Assembly (NCBI RefSeq): GCF_050947335.1
Contig: NC_134991.1
Location: 434,001 to 498,000, forward strand
Direction of reading: 5' to 3'
DNA from: Megachile rotundata
Lineage: Eukaryota; Arthropoda; Insecta; Hymenoptera; Megachilidae
Length of the DNA: 64,000 bases
Below the pieces are notes generated by a model. It was not told the origin of the DNA. It worked only from the letters and a program-made list of their open reading frames with translations, and did no database searches. Shown one piece after another: positions 26,418 through 41,443 of this stretch (within the stretch, counting starts at the first letter, position 1; each line of letters opens with the position of its first letter). A program made the position numbers and the translations under genes.

Positions 26418-28046
26418 AATCACGCAATCACGCAATCACGCAATCACGCAATCACGCAATCACGCAATCACGCAATCACGCAATCACGCAATCACGCAAT
26501 CACGCAATCACGCAAACACGCAATCACGCAATCACAAAATCACACAACCACACAATCACACAACCACACAATCACACAACCACACAATCACACAACTACA
26601 CAATCACACAGTCACACAATCACGCAATCACGCAATCACGCAATCACGCAATCACGCAATCACGCAAACAGGCAATCACGCAATCACGCAATCACGCAAT
26701 CACGCAATCACGCAATCACGCAATCACACAGTCACACAATCACACAATCACACAATCACAATCACACAATCACAATCACACAATCACGCAATCACGCAAC
26801 CAGGCAATCACGCAATCACGCAATCACGCAATCACGCAATCACGCAATCACGCAATCACGCAATCACGCAATCACGCAATCACGCAATCACGCAATCACG
26901 CAATCACGCAATCACGCAATCACACAATCACACAATCACGCAATCACACAATCACGCAATCACGCAATCACGCAATCACGCATTCACACATTCACGCAAT
27001 CACACAATCACACAATGTCACAATCACGCAATCACACAATCACGCAATGACGCAATCACGCAATCACACATTCACGCAATAACACAATCACGCAATCACG
27101 AAAATCACGCACTCACGCAATCACGCAATCACGCAATCACGCAATCACGCAATCACGCAATCACGCAATCACGCAATCACGCAATCACGCAATCACGCAA
27201 TCACGCAATCACGCAATCACGCAATCACGCAATCACGCAATCACGCAATCACGCAATCACGCAATCACGCAATCACGCAATCACGCAATCACGCAATCAC
27301 GCAATCACGCAATCACGCAATCACGCAATCACGCAATCACGCAATCACGCAATCACGCAATCACGCAATCACGCAATCACGCAATCACGCAAACACGCAA
27401 TCACGCAATCACGCAATCACGCAATCACGCAATCACACAATCACACAATCACACAATCACAATCACACAATCACAATCACACAATCACAATCACACAATC
27501 ACAATCACACAATCACAATCACACAATCGCAATCACACAATCACAATCACACAATCACAATCACACAATCACAATCACACAATCACAATCACACAATCAC
27601 AATCACACAATCACAATCACACAATCACAGTCACACAATCACAATCACACAATCACAATCACACAATCACAATCACACAATCACAATCACACAATCACAA
27701 TCACACAATCACAATCACACAATTACAGTCACACAATCCCAATCACACAATCACAATCACACAATCACACAATCACACAATCACAATCACACAATCGCAA
27801 TCACATAATCGCAATCACACAATCGCAATCACACAATCGCAATCACACAATCGCAATCACACAATCACAATCACTCAATCACAATCACACAATCACACAA
27901 TCACACAATCACACAATCACACAATCACACAATCTCACAATCACACAATCACACAATCACACAATCACACAATCACACAATCACACAATCACACAATCAC
28001 AATCACACAATCACAATCACACAATCTCAATCACACAATCACACAA
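26418..28046. repeat. G8/P16 module, uniform G8 array, W14, J variant, CGCAATC cluster
   Basis: G8 with P16 at about 26535-26612, then the irregular words ACACATTC, ACAATGTCAC and GAAAATCACGCACTC (26990-27115). A nearly uniform G8 array covers about 27115-27430, then W14. J at 27723 lacks the CCGAC part. Five CGCAATC words follow at about 27790-27855, then A8 and CS1. Confidence 0.85.
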
Positions 28047-28452
28047 TTGCAATCACACAATCGCAACCACACAAAAGCAGTCGCACAACCACAGTTGCAC
28101 AATCGCAGCCGCGCAATCACAGTCACGCAATCACAGTCACGCAATCACACAATTGCAATCACACAATCGCAATCACACTATCGCAGTCACACAATCGCTG
28201 TCACACAATCACAGTCGCACAATCACAATCACACAATCACAATCACACAATCACAATCATACAATCACACAATCCCACAATCACACAATCACACTATCAC
28301 ACAATCACAATCACACAATCACAATCACAAAATCACAATCACACACTCTCAATCACGCAATCCCAGTCACACAATCCCAATTACACAATCACAATCACAC
28401 AATCACAATCTCACAACCACAATCACACAATCAGAATCACAGAATCCCACAA
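28047..28452. repeat. CS1-beta copy 6, full length
   Basis: 406 bp like the copies at 2714 and 4902, with a CGCTGTC change near 28197. It is the last CS1-beta joined to a long P14 array in this window. Confidence 0.9.
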
Positions 28453-28756
28453 TTGCAATCACACAATCGCAATCACACAATCGCAATCACACAACCGCAA
28501 TCACACAACCACAATCACACAACCACAATCATACAACCACAATCACACAACCACAATCACACAACCACGATCACACAACCACGATCACACAACCACAATC
28601 ACACAACACAATCACACAACCACAATCACACAACCACAATCACACAACCACAATCATACAACCACAATCACACAACCACGATCACACAACCACAATCACA
28701 CAACCACAATCACACAACCACAATCACACAACCACAATCACACAACCACAATCTCA
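28453..28756. repeat. P14 array, last long one
   Basis: P14 with two adjacent CACGATC units and a third further on (about 28678), and the 2-base shortened unit near 28607. It ends in TCTCAC rather than TCTTAC. No comparable P14 array follows in the remaining 35 kb, only stubs of two or three units. Confidence 0.89.
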
Positions 28757-29440
28757 CAATCACAATCACACAATCACACAATCACACAATCACATAATCA
28801 CGCAATCACGCAATCACGCAATCACGCAACCACGCAATCACGCAATCACGCAATCACGCAATCACGCAATCACGCAATCACGCAATCACGCAATCACGCA
28901 ATCACGCAAACACGCAATCACGCAATCACAAAATCACACAACCACACAATCACACAACCACACAATCACACAACCACACAATCACACAACCACACAATCA
29001 CACAACCACACAATCACACAGTCACACAATCACGCAATCACGCAATCACGCAATCACGCAATCACGCCATCACGCAATCAGGCAATCACGCAATCACGCA
29101 ATCACGCAATCACGCAATCACGCAATCACGCAATCACACAGTCACACAATCACACAATCACACAATCACCATCACACAATCACAATCACACAATCACAAT
29201 CACACAATCACGCAATCACGCAACCAGGCAATCACGCAATCACGCAATCACGCAATCACGCAATCACGCAATCACGCAATCACGCAATCACGCAATCACG
29301 CAATCACGCAATCACGCAATCACGCAATCACGCAATCACGCAATCACGCAATCACGCAATCACACAATCACACAATCACACAATCACACAATCACAATCA
29401 CACAATCACAATCATACAATCTCAATCACACAATCACACA
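28757..29440. repeat. G8, P16, G8, A8 series
   Basis: G8 at about 28795-28925 with an ACCACGC unit, P16 at about 28929-29025, G8 with CACGCCATC and AGGCAATC units, a short A8/W14 patch with CACCATC, G8 with ACCAGGC to about 29360, A8 and two W14 units. Confidence 0.85.
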
Positions 29441-30315
29441 ATTGCAATCACACAATCGCAACCACACAATCGCAATCACACAATCACAATCACACAATCA
29501 CAATCACACAATCACAATCACTCAATCACAATCACACAATCACAATCACACAATCACAATCACACAATCACAATCACACAATCACAATCACACAATCACA
29601 ATCACACAATCACAATCACACAATCACAATCACACAATCACAATCACACAATCACAATCACACAATCACAATCACACAATCACAATCACACAATCACAAT
29701 TACACAATCACAATCACACAATCACAATCACACAATCACAATCACACAACCACAATCACACAACCACAATCACACAATCACAATCACACAATCACAATCA
29801 CACAATCCCAATCCGACAATCCCAATCACACAATCACAATCACACAATCGCACAATCACAATCACACAATCACAATCACACAATCGCAATCACACAATCA
29901 CAATCACACAATCACAATCACACAATCACAATCACTCAATCACAATCGCACAATCACAATCGCACAATCACAATCGCACAATCACAATCGCACAATCACA
30001 ATCGCAAAATCACAATCGCACAATCACAATCACACAATCACAATCACACAATCACAATCACACAATCACAATCACACAATCACAATCACACAATCACAAT
30101 CACACAATCACTATCACACAATCACAATCACACAATCACAATCACACAATCACAATTACACAATCACAATCACACAATCACAATCACACAATCACAATCA
30201 CACAACCACAATCACACAACCACAATCTCACAATCACAATCACACAATCACACAATCACACAATCACACAATCACACAATCACACAATCACACAATCACA
30301 CAATCACACAATCAC
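29441..30315. repeat. Hybrid CS head, W14 array, CGCACAAT 14-mer array
   Basis: TTGCAATCACACAATCGCAA at about 29443 starts like CS1 and CS2 but continues into CACACAATCGCAATC and then W14, so neither body follows. CCCAATCCGACAATCCC without TTACAGTC lies near 29805-29825. At about 29940-30020 the 14-mer carries a CpG in another position (CACAATCGCACAAT, about six units). W14 and a P14 stub follow. Confidence 0.82.
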
Positions 30316-30949
30316 GCAATCACACAATCACGCAATCACGCAATCACGCAATCACGCAATCACGCAATCACATATTCACGCAATCACGCAATCACGCAAT
30401 CACGCAATCACGCAATCACGCAATCACGCAATCACGCAATCACGCAATCACACAATCACCCAATCACACAATCACACAATCACACAATCACAATCACACA
30501 ATCACACAAACACACAATCACGCAATCACACAATCACACAATCACACAACCACACAATCACGCAACCAGGCAATCACGCAATCACACAATCACGCAATCA
30601 CGCAATCACGCAATCACGCAAACACGCAATCACGCAATCACGCAATCACGCAATCACGCAATCACGCAATCACGCAATCACGCAATCACGCAATCACGCA
30701 ATCACGCAATCACAATCACACAATCACAATCACACAATCACAATCACACAATCACAATCACACAATCACAATCACACAATCACAATCACACAATCACAAT
30801 CACACAATCACAATCACACAATCACACAATCACAATCACACAATCACACAATCACACAATCTCACAATCACACAATCACACAATCACACAATCACACAAT
30901 CACACAATCACACAAACACACAATCACACAATCACACAATCACAATCAC
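30316..30949. repeat. G8 array, CACCCAATC junction, G8, W14, A8
   Basis: G8 with CATATTC (about 30372), a junction with CACCCAATC and AAACACACAATC words (30465-30515), G8 with ACCAGGC to about 30712, a short W14 array and A8. The CACCCAATC then AAACACAC junction recurs near 31990, 36475, 37320, 39683, 40498, 45035, 46500, 48388, 50275, 54408 and 59528, all in the right part of the window. Confidence 0.85.
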
Positions 30950-31105
30950 ACAATCACAATCACACGATCACAATCACACGATCACAATCACACGATCACA
31001 ATCACACGATCACAATCACACGATCACAATCACACGATCACAATCACACGATCACAATCACACGATCACAATCACACGATCACAATCACACGATCACAAT
31101 CACAC
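30950..31105. repeat. R14 array 1 (CACACGAT)
   Basis: Ten CACGATC words spaced exactly 14 bp apart, formed by A to G in the second half of the W14 unit. It grades into W14 on both sides through an ACACCATC unit. Related arrays lie at about 50775 and 54931, with two units near 62795. Confidence 0.9.
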
Positions 31106-32607
31106 CATCACAATCACACAATCACAATCACACAATCACAATCACACAATCACAATCACACAATCACAATCACACAATCACAATCACACAATCACAATCA
31201 CACAATCACAATCACACAATCACAATCACAAAATCACAATCACACAATTACGGTCACATAATCCCAATCCGACAATCCCAATCACACAATCACAATCACA
31301 CAATCACACAATCACACAATCACACAATCACACAATCACAATCACACAATCACAATCACACAATCGCAATCACACAATCACAATCACACAATCACAATCA
31401 CACAATCACAATCACTCAATCACAATCACACAATCACAATCACTCAATCACAAACACAAAATCACAATCACACAATCACAATCACACAATCACAATCACA
31501 CAATCACAATCACACAATCACAATCACACAATAACAATCACACAATCACAACCACACAATCACAATCACACAATCACAATCACACAATCACAATCACACA
31601 ATCACAATTACACAATCACAATCACACAATCACAATCACACAATCACAATCACACAACCACAATCACACAACCACAATCTCACAATCACAATCACACAAT
31701 CACACAATCACACAATCACACAATCACACAATCACACAATCACACAATCACACAATCACACAATCACACAATCACACAATCACACAATCACACAATCACA
31801 CAATCACACAATCACGCAATCACACAATCACGCAATCACACAATCACGCAATCACGCAATCACGCAATCACGCAATCACGCAATCACATATTCACGCAAT
31901 CACGCAATCACGCAATCACGCAATCACGCAATCACGCAATCACGCAATCACGCAATTACGCAATCACGCAATCACGCAATCACACAATCACCCAATCACA
32001 CAATCACACAATCACAATCACACAATCACACAAACACACAATCACGCAATCACACAATCACACAATCACACAACCACACAATCACGCAACCAGGCAATCA
32101 CGCAATCACACAATCACGCAATCACGCAATCATGCAATCACGCAAACACGCAATCACGCAATCACGCAATCACGGAATCACGCAATCACGCAATCACGCA
32201 ATCACGCAATCACGCAATCACAATCACACAATCACAATCACACAATCGCAATCACACAATCGCAATCACACAATCACAATCACACAATCACAATCACACA
32301 ATCACAATCACACAATCACAATCACACAATCACAATCACAAAATCACAATCACACAATCACAATCACACAATCACAATCACACAATCACAATCACACAAT
32401 CACAATCACACAATCACAATCACACAATCACAATCACACAATCACAATCACACAATCACAATCACACAATTACAGTCACACAATCCCAATCCGACAATCC
32501 CAATCACACAATCACAATCACACAATCACACAATCACACAATCACACAATCACACAATCACAATCACACAATCACAATCACACAATCGCAATCACACAAT
32601 CACACAA
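31106..32607. repeat. W14, J variants, G8, W14, J, transition
   Basis: W14 to J at 31248, which reads TTACGGTCACATAATCCC, a private double variant. W14 with an AAACACAAAATC word and an ATAACAATC word (31531) follows. A8, G8 with CATATTC (31887) and a CATGCAATC unit (32131), W14 and J at 32470 complete it. The CATGCAATC unit recurs at 37463 and 40641 in the same context. Confidence 0.85.
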
Positions 32608-32933
32608 TTGCAATCACACAATCGCAACCACACAAAAGCAGTCGCACAATCACAGTTGCACAATCGCAGCCGCGCAATCACAGTCACACAATCACAGTCA
32701 CGCAATCACACAATTGCAATCACACAATCGCAATCACACTATCGCAGTCACACAATCGCAGTCACACAATCACAGTCGCACAATCACAATCACACAATCA
32801 CAATCACACAATCACAATCATATAATCACACAATCCCACAATCACACAATCACACAATCACACAATCACAATCACAAAATGACAATCACACACTCTCAAT
32901 CACGCAATCCCAGTCACACAATCCCAATTACAC
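32608..32933. repeat. CS1-alpha copy 4
   Basis: Alpha-specific bases present, but CGCAATC without the extra A, so 326 bp. It is the first of an alpha pair with 33764 (offset 1156). Confidence 0.91.
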
Positions 32934-33763
32934 AACCACAATCACACAACCACAATCTCACAATCACAATCACACAATCACACAATCACACAATCACACA
33001 ATCACACAATCACACAATCACACAATCACACAATCACACAATCACACAATCACACAATCACACAATCACACAATCACGCAATCACACAATCACGCAATCA
33101 CGCAATCACGCAATCACGCAATCACGCAATCACATATTCACGCAATCACACAATCACGCAATCACGCAATCACGCAATCACGCAATCACGCACTCACGAA
33201 ATCACGCAATCACGCAATCACGCAATCACGCAGTCACGCAATCACGCAATCACGCAAACACGCAATCACGCAATCACGCAAACACGCAATCACGCAATCA
33301 CGCAATCACGGAATCACGCAATCACGCAATCACGCAATCACGCAATCACGCAATCACAATCACACAATCACAATCACACAATCGCAATCACACAATCGCA
33401 ATCACACAATCACAATCACACAATCACAATCACACAATCACAATCACACAATCACAATCACACAATCACAATCACACAATCACAATCACAAAATCACAAT
33501 CACACAATCACAATCACACAATCACAATCACACAATCACAATCACACAATCACAATCACACAATCACAATCACACAATCACAATCACACAATCACAATCA
33601 CACAATCACAATCACACAATCACAATCACACAATTACAGTCACACAATCCCAATCCGACAATCCCAATCACACAATCACAATCACACAATCACACAATCA
33701 CACAATCACACAATCACAATCACACAATCACAATCACACAATCGCAATCACACAATCACACAA
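32934..33763. repeat. A8, G8, W14, J spacer between paired CS1-alpha copies
   Basis: A P14 stub, A8 to about 33075, and G8 with CATATTC, CACTCACGAAATC, CGCAGTC, two AAACACGC and one CACGGAATC unit. W14 from about 33355 with one CACAAAATC unit and J at 33634 follow. The same spacer lies at 38274-39119 and 41444-42291. Confidence 0.88.
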
Positions 33764-34089
33764 TTGCAATCACACAATCGCAACCACACAAAAGCAGTCG
33801 CACAATCACAGTTGCACAATCGCAGCCGCGCAATCACAGTCACACAATCACAGTCACGCAATCACACAATTGCAATCACACAATCGCAATCACACTATCG
33901 CAGTCACACAATCGCAGTCACACAATCACAGTCGCACAATCACAATCACACAATCACAATCACACAATCACAATCATATAATCACACAATCCCACAATCA
34001 CACAATCACACAATCACACAATCACAATCACAAAATGACAATCACACACTCTCAATCACGCAATCCCAGTCACACAATCCCAATTACAC
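33764..34089. repeat. CS1-alpha copy 5
   Basis: Second of the pair. Its counterpart at 42292 lies 8528 bp downstream and defines the 8.5 kb duplication. Confidence 0.91.
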
Positions 34090-35181
34090 AACCACAATCA
34101 CACAACCACAATCTCACAATCACAATCACACAATCACACAATCACACAATCACACAATCACACAATCACACAATCACACAATCACACAATCACACAATCA
34201 CACAATCACACAATCACACAATCACACAATCACACAATCACACAATCACACAATCACACAATCACACAATCACACAATCACACAATCACGCAATCACACA
34301 ATCACGCAATCACGCAATCACGCAATCACGCAATCACGCAATCACATATTCACGCAATCACACAATCACGCAATCACGCAATCACGCAATCACGCAATCA
34401 CGCACTCACGAAATCACGCAATCACGCAATCACGCAATCACGCAGTCACGCAATCACGCAATCACGCAAACACGCAATCACGCAATCACGCAATCACGCA
34501 ATCACGCAATCACGCAATCACGCAATCACGCAATCACAAAATCACACAACCACACAATCACACAGCCACACAATCACACAACCACACAATCACACAGTCA
34601 CACAATCACGCAATCACGCAATCACGCAATCACGCAATCACGCAATCACGCAATCAGGCAATCTCGCAATCACGCAATCACGCAATCACGCAATCACACA
34701 ATCACACAATCACACAATCACACAATCACACAATCTCACAATCACACAATCACACAATCACACAATCACACAATCACACAATCACACCAACACACAATCA
34801 CACAATCACACAATCACACAATCACAATCACACAATCACAATCACACAATCACACAATCACACAATCTCACAATCACACAATCACACAATCACACAATCA
34901 CACAATCACAATCACACAATCACAATCACACAATCACAATCACACAATCACAATCACACAATCACAATCACACAATCACAATCACACAATCACACAATCA
35001 CAATCACACAATCACAATCACACAATCACACAATCACACAATCTCACAATCACACAATCACACAATCACACAATCACACAATCACACAATCACACAATCA
35101 CAATCACACAATCACAATCACACAATCACAATCACACAATCACAATCACACAATCACAATCACACAATCACAATCACACAA
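34090..35181. repeat. A8, G8, P16, G8, mixed A8/W14 patches
   Basis: A8 to about 34290, G8 with CATATTC (34345), P16 at about 34538-34605 with an ACAGCCACAC variant, G8 with AGGCAATCTCGC to about 34700, then A8 with CACACCAACAC (about 34785). A patchwork of short A8 and W14 runs with ATCTCAC units follows. The 42618-43731 region has the same order and variants. Confidence 0.86.
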
Positions 35182-36300
35182 TTACAGTCACACAATCCCA
35201 ATCCGACAATCCCAATCACACAATCACAATCACACAATCACACAATCACACAATCACACAATCACACAATCACAATCACACAATCACAATCACACAATCG
35301 CAATCACACAATCACAATCACACAATCACAATCACACAATCACAATCACTCAATCACAATCACACAATCACAATCACACAATCACAATCACACAATCACA
35401 ATCACACAATCACAATCACACAATCACAATCACACAATCACAATCACACAATCACAATCACACAATCACAATCACACAATCACAACCACACAATCACAAT
35501 CACACAATCACAATCACACAATCACAATCACACAATCACACAATCACACAATCTCACAATCACACAATCACACAATCACACAATCACACAATCACACAAT
35601 CACAATCACACAATCACAATCACACAATCACAATCACACAATCACAATCACACAATCACAATCACACAATCACAATCACACAATCACACAATCACAATCA
35701 CACAATCACAATCACACAATCACACAATCACACAATCTCACAGTCACACAATCACACAATCACACAATCACACAATCACACAATCACAATCACACAATCA
35801 CAATCACACAATCACAATCACACAATCACAATCACACAATCACAATCACATAATTACAGTCACACAATCCCAATCCGACAAACCCAATCACACAATCACA
35901 ATCACACAATCACACAATCACACAATCACACAATCACACAATCACAATCACACAATCACAATCACACAATCGCAATCACACAATCACAATCACACAATCA
36001 CAATCACACAATCACAATCACTCAATCACAATCACACAATCACAATCACACAATCACAATCACACAATCACAATCACACAATCACAATCACACAATCACA
36101 ATCACACAATCACAATCACACAATCACAATCACACAATCACAATCACACAATCACAATCACACAATCACAACCACACAATCACAATCACACAATCACAAT
36201 CACACAATCACAATCACACAATCACAATCACACAATCACAATCACACAATCACAATCACACAACCACAATCACACAACCACAATCTCACAATCACAATCA
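35182..36300. repeat. Two J segments with W14/A8 patches
   Basis: J at 35182 (single CCGAC) and J at 35854 with the rare forms ATAATTACAG and CCGACAAACCC (35875). CTCAATC units lie near 35350 and 36020, an ATCTCACAGTC unit near 35735. The rare CCGACAAACCC form recurs only at 44433 (offset 8558). Confidence 0.86.
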
Positions 36301-37939
36301 CACAATCACACAATCACACAATCACACAATCACGCAATCACACAATCACGCAATCACACAATCACGCAATCACGCAATCACGCAATCACATATTCACGCA
36401 ATCACGCAATCACGCAATCACGCAATCACGCAATCACGCAATCACGCAATCACGCAATCACGCAATCACACAATCACCCAATCACACAATCACACAATCA
36501 CACAATCACAATCACACAATCACACAAACACACAATCACGCAATCACACAATCACACAATCACACAACCACACAATCACGCAACCAGGCAATCACGCAAT
36601 CACACAATCACGCAATCACGCAATCACGCAATCACGCAAACACGCAATCACGCAATCACGCAATCACGCAATCACGCAATCACGCAATCACGCAATCACG
36701 CAATCACAATCACACAATCACGCAATCACGCAATCACGCAATCACGCAATCACGCAATCACAATCACACAATCACAATCACACAATCACAATCACACAAT
36801 AACAATCACACAATCACAATCACACAATCACAATCACACAATCACAATCACACAATCACAATCACACAATCACAACCACACAATCACAATCACACAATCA
36901 CAATCACACAATCACAATCACACAATCACAATTACACAATCACAATCACACAATCACAATCACACAATCACAATCACACAACCACAATCACACAACCACA
37001 ATCTCACAATCACAATCACACAATCACACAATCACACAATCACACAATCACACAATCACACAATCACACAATCACACAATCACACAATCACACAATCACA
37101 CAATCACACAATCACACAATCACACAATCACACAATCACACAATCACGCAATCACACAATCACGCAATCACACAATCACGCAATCACGCAATCACGCAAT
37201 CACGCAATCACGCAATCACATATTCACGCAATCACGCAATCACGCAATCACGCAATCACGCAATCACGCAATCACGCAATCACGCAATTACGCAATCACG
37301 CAATCACGCAATCACACAATCACCCAATCACACAATCACACAATCACAATCACACAATCACACAAACACACAATCACGCAATCACACAATCACACAATCA
37401 CACAACCACACAATCACGCAACCAGGCAATCACGCAATCACACAATCACGCAATCACGCAATCATGCAATCACGCAAACACGCAATCACGCAATCACGCA
37501 ATCACGGAATCACGCAATCACGCAATCACGCAATCACGCAATCACGCAATCACAATCACACAATCACAATCACACAATCGCAATCACACAATCGCAATCA
37601 CACAATCACAATCACACAATCACAATCACACAATCACAATCACACAATCACAATCACACAATCACAATCACAAAATCACAATCACACAATCACAATCACA
37701 CAATCACAATCACACAATCACAATCACACAATCACAATCACACAATCACAATCACACAATCACAATCACACAATCACAATCACACAATCACAATCACACA
37801 ATTACAGTCACACAATCCCAATCCGACAATCCCAATCACACAATCACAATCACACAATCACACAATCACACAATCACACAATCACACAATCACAATCACA
37901 CAATCACAATCACACAATCGCAATCACACAATCACACAA
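36301..37939. repeat. G8, CACCCAATC junction, G8, W14, A8, G8, W14, J
   Basis: Two successive G8 modules with CATATTC (36388 and 37220), each followed by CACCCAATC, AAACACAC and ACCAGGC words. An ATAACAATC word lies at 36799, CATGCAATC at 37463 and J at 37802. It matches 39446-41117 at offsets of about 3180-3210 bp. Confidence 0.86.
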
Positions 37940-38273
37940 TTGCAATCACACAATCGCAACCACACAAAAGCAGTCGCACAATCACAGTTGCACAATCGCA
38001 GCCGCGCAATCACAGTCACACAATCACAGTCACGCAATCACACAATTGCAATCACACAATCGCAATCACACTATCGCAGTCACACAATCGCAGTCACACA
38101 ATCACAGTCGCACAATCACAATCACACAATCACAATCACACAATCACAATCATATAATCACACAATCCCACAATCACACAATCACACAATCACACAATCA
38201 CACAATCACAATCACAAAATGACAATCACACACTCTCAATCACGCAATCCCAGTCACACAATCCCAATTACAC
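37940..38273. repeat. CS1-alpha copy 6
   Basis: Alpha form with one extra A8 unit after CATATAATC, making it 8 bp longer than its relatives. First of a pair with 39120 (offset 1180). Confidence 0.91.
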
Positions 38274-39119
38274 AACCACAATCACACAACCACAATCTCA
38301 CAATCACAATCACACAATCACACAATCACACAATCACACAATCACACAATCACACAATCACACAATCACACAATCACACAATCACACAATCACACAATCA
38401 CACAATCACACAATCACACAATCACACAATCACGCAATCACACAATCACGCAATCACGCAATCACGCAATCACGCAATCACGCAATCACATATTCACGCA
38501 ATCACACAATCACGCAATCACGCAATCACGCAATCACGCAATCACGCACTCACGAAATCACGCAATCACGCAATCACGCAATCACGCAGTCACGCAATCA
38601 CGCAATCACGCAAACACGCAATCACGCAATCACGCAAACACGCAATCACGCAATCACGCAATCACGGAATCACGCAATCACGCAATCACGCAATCACGCA
38701 ATCACGCAATCACAATCACACAATCACAATCACACAATCGCAATCACACAATCGCAATCACACAATCACAATCACACAATCACAATCACACAATCACAAT
38801 CACACAATCACAATCACACAATCACAATCACACAATCACAATCACAAAATCACAATCACACAATCACAATCACACAATCACAATCACACAATCACAATCA
38901 CACAATCACAATCACACAATCACAATCACACAATCACAATCACACAATCACAATCACACAATCACAATCACACAATCACAATCACACAATTACAGTCACA
39001 CAATCCCAATCCGACAATCCCAATCACACAATCACAATCACACAATCACACAATCACACAATCACACAATCACAATCACACAATCACAATCACACAATCG
39101 CAATCACACAATCACACAA
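38274..39119. repeat. A8, G8, W14, J spacer between paired CS1-alpha copies
   Basis: Same order and rare words as 32934-33763 (CATATTC near 38489, CACTCACGAAATC, CACGGAATC, CACAAAATC), J at 38990. Confidence 0.88.
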
Positions 39120-39445
39120 TTGCAATCACACAATCGCAACCACACAAAAGCAGTCGCACAATCACAGTTGCACAATCGCAGCCGCGCAATCACAGTCACA
39201 CAATCACAGTCACGCAATCACACAATTGCAATCACACAATCGCAATCACACTATCGCAGTCACACAATCGCAGTCACACAATCACAGTCGCACAATCACA
39301 ATCACACAATCACAATCACACAATCACAATCATATAATCACACAATCCCACAATCACACAATCACACAATCACACAATCACAATCACAAAATGACAATCA
39401 CACACTCTCAATCACGCAATCCCAGTCACACAATCCCAATTACAC
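39120..39445. repeat. CS1-alpha copy 7
   Basis: 326-bp alpha form, second of its pair. Downstream context changes after about 40 bp of A8 compared with 33764, giving a shorter A8 and G8 run. Confidence 0.91.
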
Positions 39446-41117
39446 AACCACAATCACACAACCACAATCTCACAATCACAATCACACAATCACACAATCA
39501 CACAATCACACAATCACACAATCACACAATCACACAATCACACAATCACACAATCACGCAATCACACAATCACGCAATCACGCAATCACGCAATCACATA
39601 TTCACGCAATCACGCAATCACGCAATCACGCAATCACGCAATCACGCAATCACGCAATCACGCAATCACGCAATCACACAATCACCCAATCACACAATCA
39701 CACAATCACACAATCACAATCACACAATCACACAAACACACAATCACGCAATCACACAATCACACAATCACACAACCACACAATCACGCAACCAGGCAAT
39801 CACGCAATCACACAATCACGCAATCACGCAATCACGCAATCACGCAAACACGCAATCACGCAATCACGCAATCACGCAATCACGCAATCACGCAATCACG
39901 CAATCACGCAATCACAATCACACAATCACGCAATCACGCAATCACAATCACACAATCACAATCACAATCACACAATCACAATCACACAATAACAATCACA
40001 CAATCACAATCACACAATCACAATCACACAATCACAATCACACAATCACAATCACACAATCACAATCACACAATCACAATCACACAATCACAATCACACA
40101 ATCACAATCACACAATCACAATCACACAATCACAATCACACAATCACAATCACACAATCACAATCACACAACCACAATCACACAACCACAATCTCACAAT
40201 CACAATCACACAATCACACAATCACACAATCACACAATCACACAATCACACAATCACACAATCACACAATCACACAATCACACAATCACACAATCACAAT
40301 CACACAATCACAATCACACAATCACGCAATCACACAATCACGCAATCACACAATCACGCAATCACGCAATCACGCAATCACGCAATCACGCAATCACATA
40401 TTCACGCAATCACGCAATCACGCAATCACGCAATCACGCAATCACGCAATCACGCAATCACGCAATTACGCAATCACGCAATCACGCAATCACACAATCA
40501 CCCAATCACACAATCACACAATCACAATCACACAATCACACAAACACACAATCACGCAATCACACAATCACACAATCACACAACCACACAATCACGCAAC
40601 CAGGCAATCACGCAATCACACAATCACGCAATCACGCAATCATGCAATCACGCAAACACGCAATCACGCAATCACGCAATCACGGAATCACGCAATCACG
40701 CAATCACGCAATCACGCAATCACGCAATCACAATCACACAATCACAATCACACAATCGCAATCACACAATCGCAATCACACAATCACAATCACACAATCA
40801 CAATCACACAATCACAATCACACAATCACAATCACACAATCACAATCACAAAATCACAATCACACAATCACAATCACACAATCACAATCACACAATCACA
40901 ATCACACAATCACAATCACACAATCACAATCACACAATCACAATCACACAATCACAATCACACAATCACAATCACACAATTACAGTCACACAATCCCAAT
41001 CCGACAATCCCAATCACACAATCACAATCACACAATCACACAATCACACAATCACACAATCACACAATCACAATCACACAATCACAATCACACAATCGCA
41101 ATCACACAATCACACAA
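39446..41117. repeat. G8, CACCCAATC junction, G8, W14, A8, G8, W14, J
   Basis: Repeats 36301-37939: CATATTC at about 39599 and 40397, ATAACAATC at 39989, CATGCAATC at 40641 and J at 40980. A short run of three 6-bp words in a row near 39955-39975 breaks the usual rule that a 6-bp word is followed by an 8-bp word. Confidence 0.86.
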
Positions 41118-41443
41118 TTGCAATCACACAATCGCAACCACACAAAAGCAGTCGCACAATCACAGTTGCACAATCGCAGCCGCGCAATCACAGTCACACA
41201 ATCACAGTCACGCAATCACACAATTGCAATCACACAATCGCAATCACACTATCGCAGTCACACAATCGCAGTCACACAATCACAGTCGCACAATCACAAT
41301 CACACAATCACAATCACACAATCACAATCATATAATCACACAATCCCACAATCACACAATCACACAATCACACAATCACAATCACAAAATGACAATCACA
41401 CACTCTCAATCACGCAATCCCAGTCACACAATCCCAATTACAC
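41118..41443. repeat. CS1-alpha copy 8
   Basis: 326-bp alpha form, 8510 bp after 32608 and 3178 bp after 37940. First of a pair with 42292. Confidence 0.91.
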
